Assembly: GCF_001623405.1 (NCBI RefSeq)
Contig: NZ_LUHG01000099.1
Coordinates: 1 to 50,735, forward strand
Length of the DNA: 50,735 bases
Direction of reading: 5' to 3'
Source: Hydrotalea flava
Lineage (GTDB): Bacteria > Bacteroidota > Bacteroidia > Chitinophagales > Chitinophagaceae
Part shown: positions 18,858 to 27,300 of the stretch, piece by piece
Layout: each line of letters begins with the position of its first letter
Numbering within the stretch: the stretch's first letter is position 1
The notes under the pieces: model-generated
Database searches by the model: none
What the model was told of the DNA's origin: nothing
Seen by the model: only the letters and a program-made list of their open reading frames with translations
Position numbers and translations under genes: made by a program

Positions 18858-20131
18858 TATATTTTTTTCTCCTGATTAACAAACTGAATAATAAAAGAAT
18901 GTTCATTTTGCTCAAATGTATATTGTATATGCCATTCTGCCAATCGGCATATTTCATGTACAATTGCCAGTCCCAAACCCGTTCCTTCGGTTTGTTGCTG
19001 TGGCCGGTAAAATCGTTTAAATACCTTTTCTGTATCTAAACTACCCTGTGCAGCTGTGTTACGAATGCTACAACTATTTGCAGTTAATACAATGGTAATT
19101 TGTCCATTTTGTGCAGTATACCGAATGGCATTATTCAGCAAATTATTGATGAGTATTTCGGTTAACTGCTGATGAAACAATACCGTAACGGGTACCAATT
19201 GCCGTTGTATGGTTAATTGTCTGGCTTCTATAAAAGCAGCTTTTTCTTCACATTTGTTCCGGATAATCTGATCTAACTGTACGGTTTCATTCAATGCAAA
19301 CTGATTGTTTTCAATTTTAGCCAACAGCAATAATGACTGATGCAGTTTAATGAGCTTCTGCATATTATCGTCAATGGCCATCAGTTGTTGTACCCCTGCT
19401 TCATCTAAATTGTTTTGCTGAATCATACTTTCAATAGATGACCGGATTACTGCCAGTGGTGTTTGCATTTCATGCGCCGCATTTTCAGTAAAAGATTTTA
19501 AAGAACGGTATTCGGTGAAAATACGTTGCGACATTTCATTCAGGCTAATATTCAATACATGTATTTCTGTTACTTTACTAGTGGGTAACTGTAACGGCTG
19601 CGACTGCCCAATTTTATACTCCCTAATTGCAGTAATAGTTTGCTGAAAAGGTTTAAATAATTTATTGACCAATTTTCTGTTCACAAAAAAATTCAGTACC
19701 AAAAGCAAAGCAATCATTCCAAATGCCAATATGGCTATCAATTGCAATAAATCTTCCGTTTCTGCCTGCGATTTATTGACTTGTACCAGATAATGACGAT
19801 TACCTACCTGCAAGTGAAATTGCAATTGCCGTATTTCCCGCATTTCCTGCTCAGCCTTATTAAATGCGGTTATGGTTCTGAATTTGTGTTTAGGTAATGC
19901 AATGACGTTACTGTCTACAATAATCCATTGGTTTTTGGTATTTTGTATTACAGGTAACTGATGATATTGTTGCACATAAGCAGAAATTTCCTGTTGTTCA
20001 GCCTTCAGGCTTTCATCTAATTGCCGAATAAGCACATATTGCAAAACGCCATAAAAAGCAATACTGCCCATTAAAAGAATAATAATGGCAGTCCAGGTAT
20101 TAAAGCGTTGATAGGCGGCAAATGATTTCAT
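18857..20131 (-). CDS. Two-component sensor histidine kinase (HisKA class)
   Basis: The 424-residue protein has two membrane helices (about 13-33 and 150-172) flanking a roughly 115-residue periplasmic sensor region, a linker, and a HisKA domain with FTENAAHEMQTPLAVIRSSI; His220 is the expected phosphorylated residue. The ATPase domain shows LINNLLNNAIRYT (N box) and GTGLGLAIVHEICRLA (G2 box). It is encoded directly after the response regulator and overlaps the pump's TolC gene by one base. It most likely senses a pump substrate in the periplasm and controls this operon. Confidence 0.95.
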   Translation of the reverse strand: MKSFAAYQRFNTWTAIIILLMGSIAFYGVLQYVLIRQLDESLKAEQQEISAYVQQYHQLPVIQNTKNQWIIVDSNVIALPKHKFRTITAFNKAEQEMREIRQLQFHLQVGNRHYLVQVNKSQAETEDLLQLIAILAFGMIALLLVLNFFVNRKLVNKLFKPFQQTITAIREYKIGQSQPLQLPTSKVTEIHVLNISLNEMSQRIFTEYRSLKSFTENAAHEMQTPLAVIRSSIESMIQQNNLDEAGVQQLMAIDDNMQKLIKLHQSLLLLAKIENNQFALNETVQLDQIIRNKCEEKAAFIEARQLTIQRQLVPVTVLFHQQLTEILINNLLNNAIRYTAQNGQITIVLTANSCSIRNTAAQGSLDTEKVFKRFYRPQQQTEGTGLGLAIVHEICRLAEWHIQYTFEQNEHSFIIQFVNQEKKI

Positions 20132-20181
20132 GATTGCGTACGATTCGTTTTTAGTTGATCATATTTAAAATGATACAGGTA

Positions 20182-20862
20182 TTAGTCAACCTGCATTTTA
20201 TATCCGGCACCATAAATAGAACGAATACAATCTTCCCCGCCGGCTGCCATCATCTTTTTTCGTAAATTTTTGATATGCGTGTAAATAAAATCATAATGAT
20301 CGGCCAAGTCCATATCATCGCCCCACAAATGCTGGGCAATGGCACTTTTAGACAATACCCTGTTTTTATTCACCACAAAGAACAGCAGCAACTGGTATTC
20401 TTTCTGTGTTAACTCAATTTCCTGCTGTTGTACCGTAACTTTTTGTGCAATGGTATCTATGAATAGCCAGTTACCAATATTCAGGATATTATGCCCATCC
20501 ATTTTTTTCCGCCGTATAATGGCTGCTACCCGCATACTTAATTCGGGTAAATGAAAAGGTTTGGTTAGATAATCATCTGCCCCCAATTGCAGACCGGTAA
20601 TTTTATCATCTAATGAATCTTTGGCTGAAATGATAATAACCCCGTCGTTTTTTTTGTTGGTTTTTAAATATTGCAACAGTTCTAAACCGGAACCGCCTGG
20701 TAGCATAATATCTAACACAATACAATCATATTCATACAAATCAATTTTTTCAATGGCATCGTTATAGTTGGTAACCGTTTCGCATAGATAGCCTGCGGCG
20801 GTTAAAAAGCCGGTCATGGTTTTGTTCAGTGTTATTTCATCTTCTATAATCAGTAACTTCAT
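20182..20862 (-). CDS. OmpR-family response regulator
   Basis: The 226-residue protein has a receiver domain with IIEDE, the phospho-acceptor Asp51 in CIVLDIMLPGGSG, and KPF after DDYL-T, followed by a winged-helix DNA-binding domain (IELTQKEYQLLLFFV, HYDFIYTHIKNLRKK, IRSIYGAGYKM). It is the first gene of the minus-strand unit that continues into the kinase and the RND efflux genes. The layout suggests it activates its own operon in response to the efflux substrate. Confidence 0.96.
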   Translation of the reverse strand: MKLLIIEDEITLNKTMTGFLTAAGYLCETVTNYNDAIEKIDLYEYDCIVLDIMLPGGSGLELLQYLKTNKKNDGVIIISAKDSLDDKITGLQLGADDYLTKPFHLPELSMRVAAIIRRKKMDGHNILNIGNWLFIDTIAQKVTVQQQEIELTQKEYQLLLFFVVNKNRVLSKSAIAQHLWGDDMDLADHYDFIYTHIKNLRKKMMAAGGEDCIRSIYGAGYKMQVD

Positions 20863-20982
20863 AATGCAATATGATGTTTAAAAAAAGTCTTCCATTTTCA
20901 ATATACAAATTAACCCATGAATTCTGAAGCAAATTTGAATTGTTGGCATAGCACTTTCAAGTTGGCTTATTATTCCAAGCAT

Positions 20983-21011
20983 AAAAAAACCTGCTGCGGG
21001 TGCAACAGGTT
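20983..21011 (-). terminator. Intrinsic terminator after the SusD-like gene
   Basis: Read on the minus strand, AACCTGTTGC and GCAGCAGGTT form a 10-bp stem with one G-U pair and a 4-base loop, followed by seven T residues. It begins 25 bases after the SusD-like stop codon. A related hairpin occurs at 26390-26417. Confidence 0.9.
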
Positions 21012-21035
21012 GTAGAAAGCAATCGGTATGGTACT

Positions 21036-22517
21036 TTATTTTTCCCACCAGGCTTTGTAAGTTGTTATTTCCTGGCCGCCCATTAATTGAATTTCTGCAT
21101 TATAATTTTTTGTATTAATATTTTTTTCAGAAGTTGGATATAAAAAACGGGTTGGTATCACTCCGTTATTTAAGTTAACAGAACCACCAGGATCAAATGT
21201 AGGAAATCCTGTTCTTCTGTATTCAATCCATCCTTCAAAACCATTGTTAATATTAGCCAGCCATTTTTGGGTAATAATTTGTTTCATTGAGTTAGCCATA
21301 CTGCTGTTATCAAAAGCTACCCCGGCATGAGTTAAATAATTGGTTGCTGTATTGGGGTCAATACCAATTTCGGCATAAGCACCCAATACGCCGCTGTTAT
21401 AATAGTTTTGTGCACTGCCGGCAATAAAACCTTTTAAAGCTGCTTCTGCCAATATAAATTGCTGCTCTGCATAAGTAATAATTCTGGCTTTAATTAAATT
21501 AACGTTGGTTCCTTTTGTAAAACTACTATTGAAGTTAGAAGCCTGAGCTGTTTGAGAGTTGGTAGCATCTACCACCAATGGCAATCCGCCGTAATTGGTA
21601 AAATTAAAGGGTGCACCACTTGCAGTAAGCGAATTGGGAGCAAAATATGCCGTAATTCTGGCAGTATCTGAAGTGTTTACAAAAGTATTGTACAAAAGGT
21701 TGTTCATGTATTTTACCTGAAAATCACCTGTACGCTCTGTTAAGCTCACAAAATTATAAGGGGTTGTAGTTGGCAATGCCAAAGTACCACTTTGTGATGC
21801 ATTTTGCATAATTGCACCATCATTTACAATGGCCTGCATTTCTGCACTTACGCTTAATTTAGAAGATACCCGCAATAAATATCGCAAACGCAACGCATTA
21901 ATGAATCTGCGCCAGGCCATGGTGTTTGAATTGAATAACATGTCGCCACTAATTAAACCGGAAGGATTGGCTTTTAATAAACTATCTGCTCTTCTCAAAG
22001 AAGGGATGATTCCTGCAGCAGGATCGGTATACACTGTTTGCTGATTATCATATACAGGTGTGTATACACCGGATGCACCTTGTAAGGCTTGTGTAAAAGG
22101 AATATCGCCCCACAATTCGGTTAATTGTGCAAATGCATAAGAACGCAAAGTTAATGCAGCAGCCTGTAATAATGGATTGTTTTGCTTTACTGCCAGTTGA
22201 TATAATGTATTGGCATCTCGTGCAGTTTCATATAAAGGAATCCAATAGGGTTCATTGGTAACGGGTTGGTAACGGGTTGGCTGGTCATAATAGGATTGAC
22301 TGTACGTCATGTATTGATTATACCCATTACCGAGTGTCCATACAATATTTGCATTATTGTAGAACAAAGAAACAACAGTATTGGAAAGCAAAGTAGTGGC
22401 ATCCGGTTTTTCCAAATTATTCGGATTGATATTTACCATTTGCAATTCTTTCGAGCAGGAGCTAAACAGCAAAATGGCTATTAATAACTTACCTGTGTTT
22501 AAAAAAATATTTTTCAT
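21036..22517 (-). CDS. SusD/RagB-family nutrient-binding outer membrane lipoprotein
   Basis: The 493-residue lipoprotein begins with a signal ending LLFSSCSKE, so the Cys would carry the lipid anchor. The TPR-rich body (for example NTLYQLAVKQNNPLLQAAALTLRSYAF and FILAEAALKGF) and the C-terminal block with KQIITQKWLANINNGFEGWIEYRRTGFP are typical of the SusD-like_2 group. It forms the lid of the SusC-type channel encoded 19 bases upstream. Bound nutrient is unknown: no glycoside hydrolase or peptidase is next to the pair. Confidence 0.95.
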   Translation of the reverse strand: MKNIFLNTGKLLIAILLFSSCSKELQMVNINPNNLEKPDATTLLSNTVVSLFYNNANIVWTLGNGYNQYMTYSQSYYDQPTRYQPVTNEPYWIPLYETARDANTLYQLAVKQNNPLLQAAALTLRSYAFAQLTELWGDIPFTQALQGASGVYTPVYDNQQTVYTDPAAGIIPSLRRADSLLKANPSGLISGDMLFNSNTMAWRRFINALRLRYLLRVSSKLSVSAEMQAIVNDGAIMQNASQSGTLALPTTTPYNFVSLTERTGDFQVKYMNNLLYNTFVNTSDTARITAYFAPNSLTASGAPFNFTNYGGLPLVVDATNSQTAQASNFNSSFTKGTNVNLIKARIITYAEQQFILAEAALKGFIAGSAQNYYNSGVLGAYAEIGIDPNTATNYLTHAGVAFDNSSMANSMKQIITQKWLANINNGFEGWIEYRRTGFPTFDPGGSVNLNNGVIPTRFLYPTSEKNINTKNYNAEIQLMGGQEITTYKAWWEK

Positions 22518-22536
22518 AAATCAATGTTTTATTTAA

Positions 22537-25500
22537 TTAAAAGTTTAATCCTAATGATAAACCCATACTCTTGGTAGAAGGGATACTTAAAAATTCTGTA
22601 CCAGGTAATATTTGTTGACCTCTTAATGCCAGCGTTTCAGGATCTACATCTTTATTTTGGGTAAACTCTAATATATTTCTTGCTACAAATGAAAGATTCA
22701 TATTGGCTTTAGAAGTGGCCCCAAATAAATTTTTGAAGGTGTAACCAATTCTAAATTCTCTTAATTTAACATAGGTAGCATTGTACATAAATGCTTCATT
22801 ATTGGATGCATTATAGTAACCATTATAATACGTAGCGGCATCCACCTTAACATTATTCGGTACATATTTGCCACTACCATCTAACATAACACCTTTACCA
22901 ACAATACCGGTTTCTCTGCCGGGTAATGTTTCAACCGACATACCACCGGCTAAAACGCCTAATGCAGTATATGAATAAAATTTGCCGCCCTGGTGCCAAT
23001 CCCATACAAAACTCATATTGAAATTTTTGTAAGTAAAATTGTTGGTCCATCCCAACACAAAATCAGGATTATAATTACCCAATAATGAATTTTGACTGGA
23101 AGTAAATTGAGGTACGCCATTTTTATAAACAATATTTCCCTGGGGGTCTCTTACAAAAACATTCCCATACATATTACCAATTCTTTGACCAACAACCGCA
23201 TCATATTGAATAGCACGGAAGTAACGGTCGTACTGTGTTACCTGTGCATATACATATGTATTGATACCATCAGGCAATGCTGTCACTTTTGAAATATTAT
23301 GACTAAAGTTCAAATTCATATCCCAGTTAAAACCATTGGGCGTTTTAGAACGAATGGGTGAAGCATTGATCATAATTTCAATACCCTTGTTGTTAATAGA
23401 TGCTCCATTTACATAAGCATTTGAATAACCTGAGGAAACTGGGATAGGCAATTGCACCACTTCATTTTTGGTATTGGAATTATACACTGTTGCATCAATA
23501 CCAATTCTGTTATTCAGGAAACGGGCTTCAAAACCTGCTTCTGTGGTAGTAGTAGAAGAAGGCAACAGGTTGTTGTTAGCCAGTACATTATTGCCTGTTG
23601 TTAGCGGATAATTGTTGAATGGCGTATTGGTAAGATAGGTATTGTTGATAGAATAGGGATCGGCATCTCTACCTACTTTAGCAATAGAACCTCTTACTTT
23701 TAAATAGGAAATAGCCGTAGGCAGCCTTACCATATCAGATACAATGGCACTTAATGAAGCGGAAGGATAAAAGAATGAATTGTGATTTACCGGTAAAGTA
23801 CTGGATATATCATTTCTACCGGTAACGTTTAAGAACAACAGGCCTTTATAATCAACATCTGCAAAACCGTAAGCACTGTATACTACTTTATTAAATTGTT
23901 GAAAAAAAGTAGGCAACTGGCTTTGCGCATTTGAGAAATTGTATAAACCCGGTGTAATTAATGTATTGGCAATATTTCTGTTATAAGAAACATTCTGCAT
24001 AAATCTGTTACCACCAACCGATGCATCAAAATTCCAGATATTGCTGTGTTTTTTGTTATAACTGACTAAGAAATCGGTATTGTTTTCAAAATAATTAATA
24101 TCATCTGTTCTAAAGCCACCACTGGGGAAACGAACGGTAGTAAACGCACGGTGCCCTTCTCTGTGATCGCTATAATAATCTGTACCGGTACGTACCATTG
24201 TTGTCCACTGTTTATTAAACGCATATTTCAATGAAGCGTTTCCAATTAAACGGTTTTTATTAAAACTATTTACGTTATCATACATTGTTACATAAGGATT
24301 GTCGTGGTTATTCCAGTAACGAAACTGATTTTGTTGGTCACGACCTGTTTGCCATTGTTTTTTTAAAGAGTTCAAATCAATATTAATGGGCATGCCATAA
24401 ACTCCAAAGAAAGTATACATTACACTTTCAGAACCATATCCAATATTGGGCCGATTGCTGCTGTTGCTGTTAATGAAATCGATAAAAACATCTGAAGTCA
24501 GCTTATCACTATACCTATGCTCCGTTCTTAAAGAAATACCATTCCTTCTCAAATCAGTATTGGGCAAAATACCTCTGTTATATAAATTGCTGATAGAAAA
24601 GTGATAACTTCCCTTGTCACTTACACCACCAAAACCAATATTATTTTGGGTAGTGATACCAGTTTGTAAAAAGTTTTTAAAATGATCGGCATGGCCAACC
24701 CATGGTGTACCCTGTGGCGTTAAACCCGGATTAATGCTACGTGCAACCAAATCGGCAGCCTGATAAGGTGTGCCCGGAATAGGACTATCAAATTGCACAA
24801 TTTTTAAGTTTGGATCAAATTTTAAACCCCAGTTCGGTATATTGTTTTCATTAGAAGCACCACCATTCTGATAAACATACGTACTAGGGTTTCCGGATAA
24901 AGGATATGCATTAATACCTGCACCATATTGATTTTGCAAACGAGGTAATTTTAAAGGCGTTTCAAACGTTGTTGTTGAATTGAAACTAATGCCTTGCATT
25001 CCTTTTTCGGGTGTACCTTTTTTTGTAGTCAGTACAATGGCACCATTGGCAGCTCTTGAACCATATAATGCTGCTGCTGTAGAACCTTTTAAAACGGTTA
25101 TTTTTGCAATATCGTTCGGATTAATTTCTGCAGCGCCATTGCCATAATCTACCTCAGCCCATGTACCCTGATTAGCAGAATTTTCAATGGCATTATTAAA
25201 ATAAGTTTCGTTGTTGATAGGCACTCCATCTACCACAAACAAGGGTTGATTGGTACCGCTGAATGAATTTTCTCCCCTTATAACAATTCGTGATGTAGAA
25301 CCAACACCTGCACCGCCATTGGTAATATATACACCTGCAATTTTTCCGCTTAAGTTGTTAATTAAGTTGGGATCTTCCGCCTGAGTAATTTGACGGGTAT
25401 TTACCGATTGTACTGCATAGCCCAATGCTTTGGATTGTTTACTGATACCCAATGCAGTTACCACCACTTCATTCAACGATTTTACTTCTTTTTGTAAAGC

Positions 25501-25797
25501 AATAGTAACGTTCTTCCTACCCCTTAATGGAAATTTTTCAGGTGCATAACCCACATAAGAAATAATGAGCACCGCATTAGCACCGGTATTCAGGGTAAAA
25601 TTTCCCTGTGCATCTGTAACTGTTCCTTTTTGGGTAGTACTGATAGAAACACTGGCACCTACAATGGGTGTTTGATCCTGTGCATCCAATACTTTACCGT
25701 TAATAATTTGATTGTCCTGTGATCGGCCCGCCATCGGTAAAAGAACCATTAAAAGGCTGATGATAAATGCTGGTAGCACTGTAAAATTGCTGCGCAT
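22537..25797 (-). CDS. SusC/RagA-family TonB-linked outer membrane protein
   Basis: The 1086-residue protein has a signal peptide, a carboxypeptidase-regulatory-like domain (INGKVLDAQDQTPIVGASVS, about residues 33-105), the SusC signature SLNEVVVTALGISKQSKALG, a plug (LSGKIAGVYITNGGAGVGST, IVIRGENSF, PLFVVDGVPIN) and a long barrel ending SMGLSLGLNF. With the adjacent SusD partner it takes up a nutrient through the outer membrane using TonB energy. The pair has no local sensor or degradative enzyme, so it may serve a small peptide, sugar or metal chelate. An upstream ORF overlaps its start. Confidence 0.96.
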   Translation of the reverse strand: MRSNFTVLPAFIISLLMVLLPMAGRSQDNQIINGKVLDAQDQTPIVGASVSISTTQKGTVTDAQGNFTLNTGANAVLIISYVGYAPEKFPLRGRKNVTIALQKEVKSLNEVVVTALGISKQSKALGYAVQSVNTRQITQAEDPNLINNLSGKIAGVYITNGGAGVGSTSRIVIRGENSFSGTNQPLFVVDGVPINNETYFNNAIENSANQGTWAEVDYGNGAAEINPNDIAKITVLKGSTAAALYGSRAANGAIVLTTKKGTPEKGMQGISFNSTTTFETPLKLPRLQNQYGAGINAYPLSGNPSTYVYQNGGASNENNIPNWGLKFDPNLKIVQFDSPIPGTPYQAADLVARSINPGLTPQGTPWVGHADHFKNFLQTGITTQNNIGFGGVSDKGSYHFSISNLYNRGILPNTDLRRNGISLRTEHRYSDKLTSDVFIDFINSNSSNRPNIGYGSESVMYTFFGVYGMPINIDLNSLKKQWQTGRDQQNQFRYWNNHDNPYVTMYDNVNSFNKNRLIGNASLKYAFNKQWTTMVRTGTDYYSDHREGHRAFTTVRFPSGGFRTDDINYFENNTDFLVSYNKKHSNIWNFDASVGGNRFMQNVSYNRNIANTLITPGLYNFSNAQSQLPTFFQQFNKVVYSAYGFADVDYKGLLFLNVTGRNDISSTLPVNHNSFFYPSASLSAIVSDMVRLPTAISYLKVRGSIAKVGRDADPYSINNTYLTNTPFNNYPLTTGNNVLANNNLLPSSTTTTEAGFEARFLNNRIGIDATVYNSNTKNEVVQLPIPVSSGYSNAYVNGASINNKGIEIMINASPIRSKTPNGFNWDMNLNFSHNISKVTALPDGINTYVYAQVTQYDRYFRAIQYDAVVGQRIGNMYGNVFVRDPQGNIVYKNGVPQFTSSQNSLLGNYNPDFVLGWTNNFTYKNFNMSFVWDWHQGGKFYSYTALGVLAGGMSVETLPGRETGIVGKGVMLDGSGKYVPNNVKVDAATYYNGYYNASNNEAFMYNATYVKLREFRIGYTFKNLFGATSKANMNLSFVARNILEFTQNKDVDPETLALRGQQILPGTEFLSIPSTKSMGLSLGLNF

Positions 25798-26269
25798 AAA
25801 TAAAGGTTTGTTTGAGTAGTTGATATGAATAAATTAAAAGGTTTGCATGGAAAAATATCCAACAGGCATGTGCCTGCATCGAATTCTGAGTGAACCAATA
25901 CGAAAAAAGTAAGTTAGAATGTAATATGCTTTTTGAGGGAGAAAAAACAGATAAAGCAGGTAAGTCTGAACAATCAGGTACCGGCATTTTATGATGTACC
26001 ATTGATACCTGAGAATAACATGGATTCAAGTCTCTATCCGTATCATCATCGCCATCTATAACATCTTGAATGATGGCTAATGGCGGGGGCAGTGAATGTT
26101 GCGAAGAAAAAACGGATAAAAAGGCAGGTGATTTTTCCTGCAGCGTGAAAAAAGTATGATTCACTTTTGAAGAATGCAATAAGGCAACTGCTTTTACTCC
26201 TGTATTTTGCAGTAATACAAAACACAGCAACAATAAACAATTCAGCAGTCTGTTATGCATAGGTTTCAT
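25700..26269 (-). CDS. Possible exported protein overlapping the SusC start
   Basis: A 189-residue frame starts at 26269 (or 26260) just downstream of a good -7 element and opens with a plausible signal peptide (LLNCLLLLCFVLLQNTGVKA). The following part contains an Asp-rich stretch (DVIDGDDDTDRD) and scattered His/Cys, but no family I recognise. Its last 98 bases overlap the SusC gene in another frame, which is unusual. It could be a real short protein, a leader ORF controlling SusC translation, or a chance frame. The signal peptide and promoter position make a translated product credible but not certain. Confidence 0.4.
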   Translation of the reverse strand: MKPMHNRLLNCLLLLCFVLLQNTGVKAVALLHSSKVNHTFFTLQEKSPAFLSVFSSQHSLPPPLAIIQDVIDGDDDTDRDLNPCYSQVSMVHHKMPVPDCSDLPALSVFSPSKSILHSNLLFSYWFTQNSMQAHACWIFFHANLLIYSYQLLKQTFIYAQQFYSATSIYHQPFNGSFTDGGPITGQSNY

Positions 26270-26276
26270 CAGGTTG

Positions 26277-26284
26277 CAAAGCTA
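26277..26284 (-). promoter_or_regulatory. -7 promoter element of the SusC/SusD unit
   Basis: Read on the minus strand this is TAGCTTTG, an exact TAnnTTTG match. It lies 7 bases upstream of the ORF starting at 26269 and about 480 bases upstream of SusC. An upstream TTTC at the right distance is a weak -33 candidate. Confidence 0.5.
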
Positions 26285-26318
26285 ACAGCGCATGATTGTA
26301 TGGTTGAAATAAATGAGA

Positions 26319-26370
26319 TTAACAAATTGTAAACAATTAACAAAACAGCCAAATGATTACAATTTGTTAA
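26319..26370. repeat. Perfect 14-bp inverted repeat upstream of the SusC/SusD promoter
   Basis: TTAACAAATTGTAA at 26319-26332 is the exact reverse complement of 26357-26370, with a 24-base gap. The arms begin 35 bases upstream of the -7 element. Position and symmetry suit an operator or a paired binding site; there is no T run to make it a terminator. Confidence 0.6.
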
Positions 26371-26389
26371 CATGGCTTTCAGCTTAAAG

Positions 26390-26417
26390 CAAAAAGCCTG
26401 CTGCAGTTGCAACAAGT
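26390..26417 (-). terminator. Probable terminator after the TolC relic
   Basis: On the minus strand CTTGTTGC and GCAGCAGG pair over 8 bp with G-U wobbles around a 4-base loop, followed by CTTTTTG. It lies 100 bases beyond the end of the TolC relic and closely resembles the terminator at 20983-21011. Confidence 0.6.
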
Positions 26418-26516
26418 GGTAGAAAACGGATAGCTGGCTAAAAATAGCGGCTATGAATGTAACACTGCTTAGAAAAAAATTTTATGCTTCCATATATTTA
26501 AACCAAAAAACTTTAA

Positions 26517-26975
26517 TTAGAAAGAAAATAAACCCTGGTAATAATCTAATATTTTTTGCTGCAGCAACACATCATACCTGATAATAATAAGGTTAATTTT
26601 TGTATTATCCAGGTTATTTTTTGCTTTGATACAATCTACTTAAGTGCCTATACCTGCTTCAAATTTTACCGTGGCAGCATGGAAAGCGTTTTCGAAATCA
26701 GCATATTGTTGTTCCAGTGCATGCAACCGTTGCAGTGCCTGCTGCATATTGATATAAGCACCATAAACTGATTGCTGTAATTGGGTTTTAGTGGTTTTTA
26801 ATAAAAAAGGAGATTGATAGGCCTGAATTTTTGCCTGCCTTATTTTGGTACGTACCTGCAATCCATTTTAAATGGGTATTTGCAATATCAAACTCAATGA
26901 AACGTTGAAATTATTTTTTCACTACTGTCCGTATGAAATATTTTGGCTGCTGTAATTATTTTACTGCATGTATAA
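26517..26975 (-). pseudogene. Decayed TolC-family outer membrane efflux gene (C-terminal part)
   Basis: One continuous minus-strand frame reads as the end of a TolC-type protein: NNYSSQNISYGQ, NVSLSLILQIPI, NGLQVRTKIRQAKI, YADFENAFHAATVKFEAGIGT, AKNNLDNTKINLIIIRYDVL and LLQQKILDYYQGLFSF. In-frame stops at 26919-26924 (two), 26868-26870 and 26640-26642 break it, before the natural stop at 26517-26519. The N-terminal half is missing or beyond recognition. It sits at the downstream end of the copper locus, where a CusC/CzcC partner would be expected, so it is probably the relic of a heavy-metal efflux channel. Confidence 0.85.
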
Positions 26976-27300
26976 CTTTATGAATAATAATATCAGAAGA
27001 ATTGCATAATTGGCCCTTTGATTAACATTGCCTTTAATCAAATTTTATTACTACACAAGGGCGATATTCAGGTACATTCCATCATCTATAAAGGAAGTAT
27101 ATTTACTTTACAATTCAATGAACATGTATGCAGCTAACACAGAGCAGATTTTAGTCTGTGTAATATCAAGCATTAAGCCCATGTTGGTTTTTCGAACAAG
27201 TTAACCTAAATTATTATTACGCATCATTAATTATAGTCTGAAATAATATAATCCTGATTATATTAAATTATTTTTTTTAAAATATTAATAGTATAATATT
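26976..27300. other. AT-rich spacer between the TolC relic and the multicopper oxidase
   Basis: No open frame, terminator or RNA is recognisable. It may contain further unrecognisable remains of the TolC gene or of a membrane fusion protein. Confidence 0.35.

Noticed and set aside
26921-26929. ACTACTGTCCG resembling part of the IS4 end
   Set aside because: Only about 9 bases match the IS terminus, and the sequence is explained by the TolC relic frame.
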